Program-made: the position numbers and the translations under genes
From: Apostichopus japonicus
Taxonomy: Eukaryota > Echinodermata > Holothuroidea > Aspidochirotida > Stichopodidae
Assembly (NCBI RefSeq): GCF_037975245.1
Contig: NC_092563.1
Coordinates: 2,657,501-2,721,500 of the forward strand
Direction: 5' to 3'
Length of the DNA stretch: 64,000 nucleotides
Notes under the pieces: generated by a model
Seen by the model: only the letters and a program-made list of their open reading frames with translations
What the model was told of the DNA's origin: nothing
The model's database searches: none
In this document: piece by piece, positions 12,381 to 24,830 of the stretch
Position numbering within the stretch: position 1 is the stretch's first letter
Layout: each line of letters begins with the position of its first letter

Positions 12381-13607
12381 CAGTCAAGCAAAAAAACAAT
12401 TATATCTGCTGTTCACACACTCGTCGATGAATGAAGTTTGATATCACCAAAGATTTTATCATCGTTGAGTGTTGGTTAAAAAAGGAGAAGCAACTACAAT
12501 ACAGAAGGTCTCTACCTGGTTAGGGTGCTCTGTCTCTCTCTCATGGTCTGCAGTGAGATAACAGCAAAATGTATGAATCTGATGATGCTCTCAGGCTGTG
12601 ATCAGAAATGTTGGGTTGAAATGTATTCACCTGTCATTTAGAAAGGAATGTCAGGACAAACAGAGCAGGCACTGTTTCTGTTCTGTGGATGGGGGTTGAT
12701 GCTTGGATCTTTAAGGGCCATCTTCACCTGGTTATGGTGCTACGGTGGCATGCCTGTGATTATAGTTGTCAAGATGCCGGCGTGCAACTATGATTCCGAG
12801 CAGAATGCTGGAACGAACTGAATGGCCACAATTCAACTTCTGCCAGTGGGTTGTCGGTGATTGGGTCACATGTGCAACCATGTACACTTCTGCACCACAT
12901 ATACTCCAAATTGAAATTATAGTGGGGGAGGGGATAGGACTGATCTCACCCCCCTCTCCCCATCCCAACTACCCTGGCAGACGTTCCCCCCCCAAGAAAA
13001 AACCTGGTGTACAGTGGTTAGTTGTGAAAAACCACAAAGATTTTTCACACATTGTTTGATGGAATGATGATCACCCACTGGTGATGTAAAGGTACAGTCT
13101 GTTCACTCGGTATCATCAACGAAGGTTCGACAATCATAAGTTGGACTTATTTTATGATGATGAATAATGTAATAAACTGTTTGATAATGACTGATCCTGC
13201 AAAAGATCATCTTGTGTCTGTTATTTGTTTAGTGTTGGTATTGAATATTTAAAGAAGAAGAAGAAGTGAAGCTAAACTAAGAAGTTAAACTTGTACTATT
13301 ACTAACCCATTTGAAAAAATGCAGTTGTTGGCTAGAAATTCTCTCAGGTATTAAACTTTGTAATAGATTCTTACATAGTCACAGTTCATCAGCTTAATGT
13401 TTCAAAAACTTGTCAGTATTTTCTGTCAGTAAGGACGATTGGGTATGCTCCTAGGAAAATTAGTCACTTTTTTTTGTGTGTGAGGGGGGGGGCAGCCATT
13501 TTTTGACTGTTTTTGTTTTAACAAATGTTAAAAGAACGGTTGTCTTCAAGAGCGTACATGAAATATTATGAGTAATTTATTTTTACAGAATCTTGGGGGA
13601 AAAAAAA
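12381..13607 (+). other. USB1 3' UTR and downstream spacer
   Basis: The 3' UTR of USB1 probably runs to shortly after the AATAAA at 13171. It contains G- and C-rich patches near 12920-12990 and a run of nine G at 13484-13492, then passes into the AT microsatellite. No further exon is recognised. Confidence 0.5.
13171..13176 (+). promoter_or_regulatory. Candidate USB1 polyadenylation signal
   Basis: AATAAA about 790 bp after the USB1 stop. It is the first canonical hexamer noticed in this 3' region and a TG/T-rich stretch follows (TGTTTGATAATG). Supported by position and motif only. Confidence 0.55.
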
Positions 13608-13609
13608 TG

Positions 13610-13685
<76 letters not shown>

Positions 13686-13741
13686 CATACATATATATAT
13701 ATATACATATATATATATAGATATATATATATATATATATA
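13608..13741. repeat. (TA)n microsatellite
   Basis: About 130 bp of alternating TA with a few interruptions (ATAC, ATAG). It forms the left border of the composite fold-back structure. Frames through it read only YIYIYI and are not genes. Confidence 0.95.
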
Positions 13742-14617
13742 GAGTAGGTTGGCGTCTATCTTGGCGCAGAGTGCTCTATGTCCATTGGACAGAGCGGAAT
13801 ATATGTTGATACTAGATGAGACTAGTGGAACACTAGTAGTTGTAACTCGGAGTTTCACGCTTTATTGCGATCTTCAGACAACTGGTAGCTTCAGGATACG
13901 ATACGATACACCTCGTGTTCTGCTTCCACCCGAAGGTGCTTCAGCAAACTAAGGAAATCCTTAGTCGGTAATTAATGAGGTTCCAAGTTTTTTTAAATTT
14001 CGGTCCCGGGAGCAGGATTACACACCCCTGCCTCGTTACTTCAGGGCACTATTCGAAAAGAGAAGGCGAAATTCGCCGGTGTCCTTCCACGCACAAAAAC
14101 TTGGAACCTCAATAATTTCCGACTAAGGATTTCCTTAGTCTGCTGAAGCACCTTCGGGTGGAAGCGTAATACGAGGTGTATCATATCTCATCCTGAAGCT
14201 ACCAAGAGCGGTGAGGTGGCAGAACGGGAGAGTACACGTCTGCAGTACCTGAGGTCCCTGGTTCAAACCTCGGTGTCGACACTGACACCAATTTTCACCC
14301 CGCTCCTTTCTCGTGGTAGGAAAGTGGCTACACGTGGAAAGCGGTACTCACGTCCTTCGGAGGGGACGTTAAATTGCGGTCCCGGGAGCAGGACTACACA
14401 CCCCTGCCTCGTTACTTCAGGGCACTATTCGAAAAGAGAAGGCGAGTTTCGCCGGTGTCCTTCCACGCACAAAAACTTGGAACCTCAATAATTTCCGACT
14501 AAGGATTTCCTTAGTCTGCTGAAGCACCTTCGGGTGGAAGCGTAATACGAGGTGTATCATATCATCATATCATATCCTGAAGCTACCAGTTGTCTGAAGA
14601 TCGCAATAAAGCGTGAT
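13742..14617. repeat. Composite fold-back block between (TA)n tracts
   Basis: The segment 13857-13990 is the reverse complement, with small differences, of both 14090-14200 and 14469-14614; shared words include ACTAAGGAAATCCTTAGTC and its complement. In addition, 14001-14200 is repeated directly at 14377-14568 (offset 376 bp). The result is one inverted arm facing two direct copies. The left end (GGCGTCTATCTTGGCGCAGA at about 13750) recurs in the same orientation near 14745. This points to a fold-back or MITE-like element enlarged by rearrangement and joined to a SINE. Confidence 0.8.
14203..14568 (+). mobile_element. tRNA-derived SINE
   Basis: The head (about 14205-14290) has an A-box-like GGTGGCAGAACGGG and a B box GGTTCAAACCTCGG at normal RNA polymerase III spacing, preceded by GAGCGGTGA. 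The body follows, with CCTTCGGAGGGGACGTTAAA and GGTCCCGGGAGCAGG. A GGGACGTTAAA core is one I recall from SINEs of several invertebrates (memory, not searched). The 3' half is duplicated without the tRNA head at 13996-14200. It is not a functional tRNA: no complete cloverleaf with a plausible anticodon arm was found. Confidence 0.65.
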
Positions 14618-14675
14618 ATATCTATATATATATCTATATATATATATATATGTATATATATATTCATATATATAT

Positions 14676-14714
<39 letters not shown>

Positions 14715-14732
14715 TATATAGATATATATAGA
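14618..14732. repeat. (TA)n microsatellite
   Basis: Alternating TA with ATAG and ATAC interruptions, about 115 bp. It is the second tract bordering the composite block and directly follows the right inverted arm. Confidence 0.95.
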
Positions 14733-14910
14733 GTTGGTTGGTTGGCGTCTATCTTGGCGCAGAGTGCTCTATGTCCAGTGGACAGAGCGGAATATGTGTT
14801 GAATGTCTGACGATCGCTAAAACGCGTGAAACACCGAGTTACAACTACTAGTGTTCCACTAGCCTCAACTAGTATCAACATATAGATATATATATATATA
14901 TATATATATG
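14733..14910. repeat. Second copy of the AT-linked element, partly inverted, with a short (TA)n tail
   Basis: The stretch 14742-14803 repeats 13745-13805 in direct orientation (GCGCAGAGTGCTCTATGTCC). Then 14815-14880 carries the reverse complement of 13804-13860, including ACTAGTGTTCCACTAG. A further (TA)n tract at 14882-14910 closes it. The same element occurs at 54331-54400. Confidence 0.75.
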
Positions 14911-17397
14911 TATACATTGGGTTGTTTCAATTTTCTTTTAGTCCTTTTTGGATGGATTAATAGTACTCTAAACTATGGTACCGTAAAAATCCTTCAAGAA
15001 TAGAAACAGTACAGCCGATCTGACCAATCAAGCCATGAACCTCTTTAACAAATATTCCCAATTCGGTAGTTATGTCAACATATACAGTCACAGTTTACAA
15101 ATTCATCGCTCTGCGTGCTTTCTTCGTATTCTCTTCTGATTACTTGGTTTTGTGGTTAAACCCTCATTGGAATGTATTGTTTATACTATGGCTCACGGGA
15201 TTAGATTAAGCTTTGTTTACTATCTTTTGTAGTCAGCGCCGAAATTTGCCCCCTTACTGTTATTACACAAAAGGGTTGTAACAACTGGGGAATTGACAAT
15301 TTCTCACTCCCTTCGACCACTCCCCTTCCTCGCTTCTCCTTCAGTCATTTTTCTAAAGAAGGCAATTTAGGTTCTTCAGACCCTGCCTAGGGCAGGAACT
15401 TGTTCTGCGGATCACAATAAGTAAACAACATACAGGTTTCAATAATTATTCTCTTGAGTGCAGGGGTCGCAGGGATAGTCAGCACTGTTTGCCGTTTTAC
15501 CCACAATCCGTTTCATTTGTAAATGCTGGTTTAGTTCCATTCCACTATTGCAAGTATACAACTACCGTATTCTGGTAGCAGAAATGTATTGGAGGGGGTT
15601 GGGGGTGGGGGTCAGGAAAGGAGCAACAAAGAGAGGCTAGGGAAGGAGAAAGGGATAATAACGTCAAGTTCAAATTTAATTATGTGACAGACATGTCGGA
15701 GGTTTTAGGGACAGGAGGGTATAACAGCGCGTCCTTCTTGTTTTGAAACTTAAAAAATGTCTAGAAATGCACCAAACTACCGATACTCATTATACATATA
15801 TACATTACTCAAGATGACACAATCATCTTGCTTTAAAGTGACTTTATGTGACATAGAATTCGCTAGGTATGAAAAAAAAATGACCACAAACTTTCAAAAA
15901 ACGTAAAACTTCATATTAGGACAGTTTTTAATTATACCTATATATATATATATGGTATATGTTGTGACAATTAGCTGGGTAGTCTTCATTGAATTAGTTT
16001 GGTACCCTCACTGCAGATATGCTTTTCTTATTGTCCCACTGTATGACCATTTTATGTCACATTCCAGATAAAAACGATGTTAAATATAAGTAACAAATAC
16101 GTCACCAAAGACGTCAAATGTTTATTTTCCGAGAATTGAGATCAAATAAAGGAGCTATTTTTATACTGGATTATGCCTCTGTTTTTTTTCGTCGCAGTAA
16201 AAAGATCAATCTACATTAGCCTATTTTTTGCGTCGGTTTGTTGACCAATGATAAGAAGGCAAGGAAGTAAACAAATGACGACATGTGGTTAAACTAAGGA
16301 ATTCAAACCATAAACAAACGATTGTAGGCCTGGTATCATGATAGAAGGATCACGTGAGGGATATTGGTCAGTGACGTCGTGGAGAATATACTTAGAAAAT
16401 GGCAGACTGATTGTTCTGACCTGAAATATTTCATAACACCGAGGAGTGTTAAATTAGTTATGACAAGATGCATCATAAGTTGAGGCATAATACAACGTTA
16501 TCTACATGGTTGTTGCTACAAATGGCTCGTTGTCAACGAAAATATGAGATCAAAGTAGTGTATTCTTCTTTTCATAATTCACTTTAGGAGGTATGGAGGG
16601 CGCAAAAAGGTGAACCCGGTGAGATAGTTGTGGCCCAACTGGGCTGTTCACTTTCTGGTCCCTGCATGACTTCCTTAACAGACATTACTTCCAGATTTTC
16701 CACTCAAAGCAAAAATGTCATCTGTCGTGATGTCACAAAACTTGATACTTTTTATTGGGTAGGGGGGGGGGGGGCTGTAACAACTTTACCGCACAATCCA
16801 ACTTTAAGATGGAAGTGAATACTGTGATATAAAAAATTTCACCAATTTGAAGAATTAACGCAAACATGATATATTAATTATGATGTTTTTCCTGGTCTAC
16901 ACTTTCTTGACTTCACAATGCACGCGTTTCTGGGAAATCCACGGTAATTTGTAGAATGTATATTTAGGTCGCAAATTTTCTACGTTTTGTAACGGATGTT
17001 TCTCTAAACGACTTGGCATGATAAAATGGTTTACTTAAAGAGATCGAGTCAACACAACAACGGAAGCAACAACATGACCTTATCGTGGATATTTTTAGTG
17101 GTGTGCGGTCGGTCCGATTAGTGATTAATTATTCAACTCGAGAGTAATCTGGTTATTTTCCACTGAAGTAATAACGTGATTGCTGGTACTTTATAAATTA
17201 CACATAAAAATCACGGACTTGGAATAACACTATCCAGTTTGACTTTTGCGACCCGCTCTTTTGCAACCACATTTAACGGTCACGTCGTTATCGAATTAAC
17301 TTAATTTTTTTCTCTTCTATATGTTCCGGTCTTGTTTTGGGCAAGTCTACTGTAATTCGACAAAATACGCTAATAGTATATATAAAAAACATTTCAA
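14911..17397. other. Intergenic region upstream of the P450 gene
   Basis: About 2.5 kb with no exon recognised. It includes G-rich patches (15590-15610), a (TA)n stretch near 15943-15960 and a 13-G run at 16762-16774. The P450 promoter must lie near its right end, but no start site can be set. The TATATAAA at 17379-17386 lies only 11 bp before the start codon, too close to serve that ATG. Confidence 0.45.
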
Positions 17398-20300
17398 ATG
17401 GCGAAGTTTAATCCGCGTCAACTTTCTATCCTACGTTTTCTCATAAGGTTTTGTTTGGTATCTATTGTCTCAACTATGTCTCTATATTTCGCTAAGAAGA
17501 AACTCGTAGGTCGAAGAAAGAACAGTTATCCTCCTGGTCCTTGGGGTTTACCAATTCTTGGCATCTTACCTCTATTAAATGGCAATAACCCTGCCAGTAA
17601 AGTACAAGAACTTGCCAAGACTTATGGATCTGTGTTTGGAGGTTATTTAGGAGGAACGTATACGGTATTTTTGAATGAATATTCAACAATAATGGAAGCA
17701 TTTGGAAGAAAGAATGACGTCATGACGGATAGGCCTAAAATATTGCCATTCAATCATTTTATTAAAGGACACGGTAAGTTTAATATGACATATATAGATA
17801 TATATATATATTTAAAAGAAAAATAATTGTCATCATATAATATGATTGCTTATGTTTATATAGGCCTATACACTTAGGTATATGGATTTATTTTATAAAA
17901 ATACTACATCAACCTAAAATTTCTATATATTCATATTCGTTTGTTTGTCATCAATTGCTGTTATGTAAACAATAATATAATGTTAAGGTTACTTACGCGA
18001 ATTTATAAGGACTGATTAATATCGAAACGGAAGTTTGTGTTAAAAGAGCTGTAGTTAATTTGTTGGTACATCTTTGGAAAATGAAGTCCACTCCATCTGT
18101 AGGAATATTTAAAGAACAAACTTATTTTGGTGTACGATTCTTTGTAAAAACCCTAGCTTACAGCCATTGAAGAGATATACCGATCGGTCGCGGATTAAAG
18201 GGGGGGAGCTTGTGCATCCCACCCTCCCCTACCCTACCTCACCGCACTACCCCCACCCCACTTAAAAAACAAATAAAAGGATAGTTATTATGCACAACAT
18301 TATATATCGTTCAGATACGGTGAATTATAAAAATTATATAAAAAAAGATGCTATAGTATATATGCCACACATAACAATGCACACACTTTCAGAAAGTTAT
18401 TGAAATCATATCATTCTCCTTGCACAATTTCCCTTCGGTCCTCTACGCCACAACACCCAACCACCCACCCGCCCCCTCTCGTTAGACCCTTTTTGGCATT
18501 TTTCCACCATCCAAGCAAACTTAATTAAGGGGAGGGTATATGTGTGGTAATTTTGTAAATTAATCGCACTGATATTATTTCTTAGGTCTATGCACTTGTG
18601 GAAAATTACTTGCAGGTTGGGAGATATAATAATTCCTCAAAATAAACAACTAATCTATTACAACTAAACCACCAGATGTAGTTAGGACTATATATCTATA
18701 TGAATAACCCATAGGAAGTAACCACCTATCAAAGTAAACAATGTAAGATAAAAGTGTTTTAACCGTGGAATTTACATCAGACTTTGACCTCAGCCCAAAT
18801 CACCGTCCCTTTGTTCAATTTCCAGTTAATGGGGACAGAAATGGAAACATTTTCGGACCATATATTCACACATTGACAACTAATGTTAATCATGACAGTA
18901 GGCCTACCACCTACAACTTGGGTAAACAAAGCCTTTCCAGTGCACCACTACGCCCATTTAGTGTGAGCGCCATCGCCAATGACTGGGGCAAAACAAAAAT
19001 CATGTTGCCACTATTTTTACTTCATGTAAATTTGTTGTCCCGAAACTTAACCCTGGCACAACAATCATCATACACTCGCAAGCGGAAATAGATACAATGA
19101 TTTAATTAAGAGAGACGCAAATTATTTGCATGAATTGACTATACACCATGACATGCCTCGTTGATGAGCTGGTTAGCCTAACACGCTTTTCGTGCGAGTC
19201 AATGTATCCTAAAAATCACCTAGGCTATATCACATATACTTGTTGTACAGGTATCAGTATACTCTTGAAGCCTATACCACTGTGATCGTATCGGTTGCTT
19301 CATCACGACACACGATGCCATGAAAAGTGTCCTTGACTTGGCACTAAAATTTTATCAGTCTACGTAGCCTACAACCTCCATGATCATATCAGGTGGCCAC
19401 AACTCGAATATCAAATATAGCCTAACCGTGTATTTATTCGCGTGATCAAATTTCCCGTTTGAAATAAATATATGACCAGCAAGATACTACCCAAATTTAA
19501 ATATTTTTAGACAAATTTTTGTTGAGTTTGAGTTGATTTCCAGAGTAAAAAGTCATAAAAAGTAGGGCCTACAACATTTTTTACAAGGTGTTGGCGGTGT
19601 TGAATGGGATCAAATATCATGATATTTGTAGTATTTGTAGATGACGGCACCAATAAATGTACGTTTAAGCAACTGTAACATATCAAATTGCAAGCCTAAC
19701 ATTGTGTCTAAAAATACCTACTTGAGTCCCTTTTTTACGTTTCATAATTTTTCTTCTTTCAAACACAGGTTTAGCAAGTGGTTTTCTTCACAATAACTGG
19801 AAGGGTAAACGGCGTTTCTTTATGACTGCTTTGAACAAGTTTGATGTTGGTAAACCAAACGGTCACGCCGCAACAACACTCGAAAGTGAAATTGATCACA
19901 TGATGAATGAAATCGCCTACCGCGGTATAGAACACGATATCGCCGGTATGTTAATGATGTTCACTGGAAACGTCATCACCCGGTTAACCCTTGGTATTCG
20001 TTTCGAATATGCAGAAAGTGATATTCAAGAATATCTTGACAAAATTGCCGAGATGTTTGAAATTGCTGATCCAGCCAATCCTTTAGTATTTTTCGACTTC
20101 GCCAAATTCTTGCCTTGGTCGAATAATCGTCGTTTTATAGATTATAACAATGAAATAATGGATTATTTCAAAATATTGGTCAGAAAAGGGATCGAATCTT
20201 CTAGAAAGGATGATAAAAATGAAATGATTGATATGTACATAAAGAAATTCGGTAATCCTGAAACTGGCGAACTACCTGCCGCAAACGAGAACGAATTTTT

Positions 20301-21500
20301 CCATCTTTTCGCTGACTTAATGGCGGCTGGGACCGATACTACTGCATCTAACACCCTGTGGCTGTTGCTATGCGTCATCAAATACCCGGATGTTCAAAGG
20401 AAGATTCAGGCAGAAATCGATTCGGTGGTGGGATACGATGGGAGACCGACTCTCAGTGATCGAAGTCAGCTCCCTTACACGGAAGCTGTCGGTTGGGAAT
20501 CAAGAAGATTTTGCCTTGCTGGCCCCTTCAGCGTTCCGCATGCGGCTGTTACCGACACGGAGATTAACGGATACTTTATACCAAAAGATACCATGGTGAT
20601 AGCAAACGCATGGGCCGTGTCCAGAGATCCGGAACTGTTCCGGGATGCAGACACGTTTAAACCAGAACGATTTCTCGACACAGACGGAAAGCTCGCTGTT
20701 ACGGAACAACTCAAAAGCACGATTTTTGGATTTGGTGAGTCAAATAAATTCCATTCATTTCCCAATGTTACATAATGGTGTAGCCTACACTGTGAATTTG
20801 TCCAATATCTTTTCTTGAAGTCAGGGAGCTATTTGGATGGGGGGGGGGGGGTAGTGTGCCTGGAGAGGTTAAGAATGAGGCGGAGAGGGTAAGACTAATA
20901 GGTAAACAAACTTGCCACAATATATATATCCCCTCACCCGTCCCCAAAAATTTACTTGGCCATTCCATTTATCGCACAGTATAATGCAATGACCAGTTTT
21001 CCGGCCTCTTCGGGTCCTCCTATTACTAATAAAATTTCCGTAATAAAAGTTGTTTACAGCAGTTTGTGAAACACTTTCACTACCAATTCAATGTCACTTT
21101 ATTATTTAACATGATGATGAGGTATACATGCGCAGTGTATAATAAGACACGTTACACATACATTCAGTAAGTCGATCGTGTTGTCACATGCAATCATCTA
21201 GTTCCTCAATCTATCTGAGTGCAGGTTCTTCAAATCACATTTAAAAATATATATGTCTTCCTTGCGTTGAATTATTTATTCTGATTTCTGTCTTTTTTTC
21301 TCTCTGAATTCACAGGAAGGCGGACATGTGCCGGTCGACCACTTGCTTTAAGTGAAATGTATCTACTTTTAGCTAGAATTCTTCATCGTTATAATCTAAA
21401 AATAAAGGGAGGTCCAGAAACTGTCAGCCTTCTTCCGGAGAGAGGATTAGCTACCCGTCCACACCCTTACAACATCATTTTTGAACCCCGACAGATATAG
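17398..21500 (+). CDS. Cytochrome P450, CYP2-clan type (three exons, 508 aa)
   Basis: This is a microsomal haem-thiolate monooxygenase; the substrate cannot be told from sequence. Exons are 17398-17773, 19769-20734 and 21316-21500, both introns in phase 1. Landmarks in order: an N-terminal hydrophobic anchor (about residues 9-32), basic residues and hinge PPGPWGLPILG; C-helix WKGKR (136-140); I-helix AGTDTT (312-317); K-helix E-S-R-R (369-372, the ExxR pair); PERF (424-427); haem loop FGFGRRTCAG with the cysteine ligand at 452, split by intron 2. All key residues are present and the length is normal. The hinge and I-helix forms fit the CYP2 clan (CYP2U/CYP2J-like); subfamily is not assigned. 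Intron 1 (2.0 kb) and intron 2 (0.6 kb) hold no other gene. Intron 2 has a 13-G run at 20839-20851. Confidence 0.95.
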
Positions 21501-24239
21501 ACCGAGGACAATCGGTACACAGTGACATGCTTATAGAACATGAAAGGAGGTGGGGGGGGGGTGTATTAAATTGAATTAGATGGCGGTATAAACCTTTATG
21601 AAAGGGCCAACAACAGACCCAGGATCTTATATAGGGATTGGCCAAGGAGCCGTTGAAGTCGACTCCTAATTACGGGGATGTGTGGTTCCCTCAGCCAAAA
21701 ATATATACGTCAAATGGAAAATTCTGGGGTATATTTAGGCTATATATCAGGTCTAAGGTCAAAGTTCATTTGTTGTGCGAGGTTGAAAGAAAGAGACGGG
21801 GCCAGGAGTGCACACCCCATGGAACGCGCCCATGCATCCTCTTTGCGCCCGCCGCTGACGCTTTATCAGCTACAGAGTTCTTACTTCGGGACACAATACG
21901 GTACAGAGGCAAATCATTATCGGTAAAGAGGACCACTCTTTCACTAAATTAAGTGTCACCATATTGTCTGTAGTAGGATCAGCCCTACACTGAAAACTAA
22001 TGTTTTCATTTATTTGTGTATGTGTATACTCACAGTGTAACGGCTAGTGAGAAGCGAATGGCTGTTAATGGACGGTTCATTCCTCGTCGCCAAGCTTATC
22101 ATTATGTTCTCCATTTTTGAGGTCATATGCTATACCCCGAGATTCTAAGAAATTAGTGTTATGGTACGAGGGACATGTAGGCTGTGGTCGCGAGGTATTA
22201 CAAAGGGACGGGTGTGGGTTGGCCGTTATAGGTGGGGTACGAGGGAGGGGGGTGAATAATAACTATTCAATGGGTCCTATGATGAAAGGCCCGAGGCCAT
22301 TTGCTCATCCGACCCCTTCCCTTCCAACTCCTTGACCCTCCCCTCTCCAATCGTGGTTAAACAAAACCCAGTTGCATAGCCTCATTTCCATTTATTTTAC
22401 AGGTCGTAAATAAAACCCTAGAATATCATTTACCAGTGAAATAGACTATTACATCACCATACGTTATCGTAACACATCCATTGTAAATATAACCTTAACT
22501 TATATTTGTAAGGACGTACATTGTTGTAAACGTTTGTAATATAATACATCTTATCTATTGTTTAGCAAATCTTTCTTTTTGTTTATTTTAATAATCGGGG
22601 AAACTGACTTCCAATGAACTCGACTATTAGTAGCAGCTCTTTTTTTATATTAAATTAAGGGAGGAGGGGGGGGGGGGTTGGAGGACGGAGAGACTCGATG
22701 GAAGAGAAACAGGGGCAATGGAGGGAGGGTTATCTGTTTTAAACATTATGAATTCTTTTTGACCGTTTTCCCTATTTTCACATAACAAATCAACGTGCCA
22801 ATAATAATCAAGGTGAGGACGTAATTGTAAAACTAAACTCTCCCCGATCCATGAAGCCTTGAAATTAAAGACATCTAACCCAAAATATTCATTGCATCTT
22901 CCTCTCACTCCCCCCCCCCCCCCCACCCACCTGGACCAATCAGACTTAATGGGCCCATAAATTAATGTTTGAAACAAAATAAGATTAAAACAAAATACAA
23001 TAACAACAAGAAATCCTTTAAGTTGGCACAGAAAAATCCCGCTTTAATATTCTACATGGCAGCAAGCGATATGTGAAGTTGGTATGCATACTGAAATATT
23101 TCAAGTTTGAACTTGGTAAACTTTACACTTATTATTACTTATGTCAATATTTTCCAGAATCATCAGTGGCTTTGTGGTCAGCAATACCCCTTTAACATTT
23201 TGACTTCCACATTCTCCTACACAACTCAAAATGCGGAAAAGATGGTTCACTACCCCCCCCCCCCCTTCCCCGCCATAACCCCCAAGTACAACCTAGTAGC
23301 AAAATCTAAGAGAAAAGCCTCAAACTTCATATCCCCTGACAATTTCTTTTGCTTTTAAATCTGAAGTCAGTGATACTTGGCATCAGTGGCTTAATGTCTA
23401 TCAGGGTTAAAACCCTTGGGGTGGGGGGGGGGGTTGCAGGAGGGGAACAAAGCAATCAAACGAAGCAATCAAATCATTAACAAACAAAAGAAAAATATTA
23501 TGTTTTTGTTTCTCATTTTATACCACAAAAATAAAATACATAGATAATAGGAGTGCATGTAAGGAAACATCTTGTTAAACATATAACACTTCCTAAATGA
23601 TGTTGTTGCACCTCCAATGAGCCCCCCCCCACAACCTCCTACTTGCTTAAACACATGGTAACTACAGTATGCCAGTATGGGTTCATGGCTTAAAAGTTTC
23701 GAAAAGTTTTGAGATTTTTGTTTCAAACTGAAACAGCCCCATCAGTTTCTTGTTTTGTTTCTCAAACATAAGAACACCAGAATTGTGAAGAAACGAGATA
23801 CTCCATTACTCATTTACTGCAGTTTTCTTAAAAACTCAATTTGTATCAAGAATTCCTCAGTTTTTGTAAAGAGTAGTTTAAAGTTTAGGCCACTAAACAT
23901 AGCAACAAATCAATAGTATGATACATACTGGTCATTTATCAAAGCCAATCTAATGACACTTTTATATTTACATAACTAATCTTGCAACACAATACTGTAT
24001 CCCTTGATTAGCAAATGTTAAGTGCTGCTAATCTCAACTTTGTTTCAAAGTTTCATATGCAGGTTTTTAGAGGCAGCTCTGTAAGGGATAACCCAATACA
24101 AAATCTTGTATTGACATATATCGCAATATTTTTATATTACAACAAAATTAAAATAAAACTAGAATGCAAATATGCATTGTGGTTTCGATGATGTAACATG
24201 AGTAGTTTTCTTCATGAATCTGACATAAGGTATAGTGAG
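21501..24239. other. P450 3' UTR and intergenic spacer rich in G/C homopolymer runs
   Basis: No exon recognised. The stretch is marked by long mononucleotide runs: G at 21552-21561 and 22666-22677, C at 22910-22924 and 23253-23265, G at 23423-23433 and C at 23622-23630. An ATTAAA at 21565 and an AATAAA at 22409 are possible P450 polyadenylation signals. Confidence 0.5.
22409..22414 (+). promoter_or_regulatory. Candidate P450 polyadenylation signal
   Basis: AATAAA about 900 bp after the P450 stop codon. An earlier variant ATTAAA lies at 21565-21570, so the true 3' end is uncertain. Confidence 0.4.
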
Positions 24240-24830
24240 GGTGTACATGTTTACAATCGTTTCACGATTTGACCTCTGATGACCTCCACTAAAACAATAG
24301 GCTTCTTTAACTCAATGTGGTACTTCTGCACACTAAATAAGAGGTTGGCCCAAGCTTCCAGTATTGAGATATGGTGATTACAAGGTTATCAAAATTTGAC
24401 CCCTGGTGACCTCAAATGACCTTTGCCCTCCACAAAAAAAATACGCTTCTTTTACACAATGTGGTACTCCTACACACTACATATAAAAGTCTGCTCATGC
24501 TTCCCATGTTGAGATATCGTGTTCACAAGATTTTAACAATTTGACCCCTGGTGACCCCAAATGACCTTTGACCTCCACTAAATAGGCTTCTTGTACTTAA
24601 TATGGTACTTCTACACACTAAATATGAGGTCCTCTCAAGCTTTTCTAATTGAGATATCGTGTTTAAAAGGTTTTCACACTTTCACCCCTGGTGACCCCAA
24701 ATGACCGTTGACCTCCACCAAAAACAATAGGCTTCTTGTACTCAATGTGGTACATCTACACACTAAATATGAATTGGTCTGACCTTCCCTTCTTGAGATA
24801 TCGTGTTTACAAGCTGGGCGTCACAAACGC
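24240..24830. repeat. Tandem repeat of about 143 bp (four copies) with TGACCT words
   Basis: The anchor word GCTTCT recurs at 24301, 24445, 24586 and 24731, giving periods of 144, 141 and 145 bp. Each unit carries a series of TGACC words, such as TTTGACCCCTGGTGACC followed by TGACCTTTGACCTCC, then a T-rich part and TTGAGATATCGTGTT. Copies differ by many substitutions, so the array is old. The unit at 24562-24574 contains a perfect TGACCTTTGACCT. Confidence 0.85.

Noticed and set aside
14205-14290. A functional tRNA gene
   Set aside because: A and B boxes are present, but the copy is fused to a SINE body and no complete cloverleaf with anticodon arm could be drawn.
13583-14917. Frames rich in Tyr-Ile across the (TA)n tracts (also at 54366-54704)
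   Set aside because: Pure microsatellite translation with no other support.
17379-17386. TATATAAA as TATA box of the P450 gene
   Set aside because: It ends 11 bases before the start codon. A start site 25-30 bases downstream would remove the ATG and the membrane anchor.
18765-19091. A 108-codon frame in P450 intron 1
   Set aside because: No recognisable motif and no splice connection to the P450 frame. It looks like chance.
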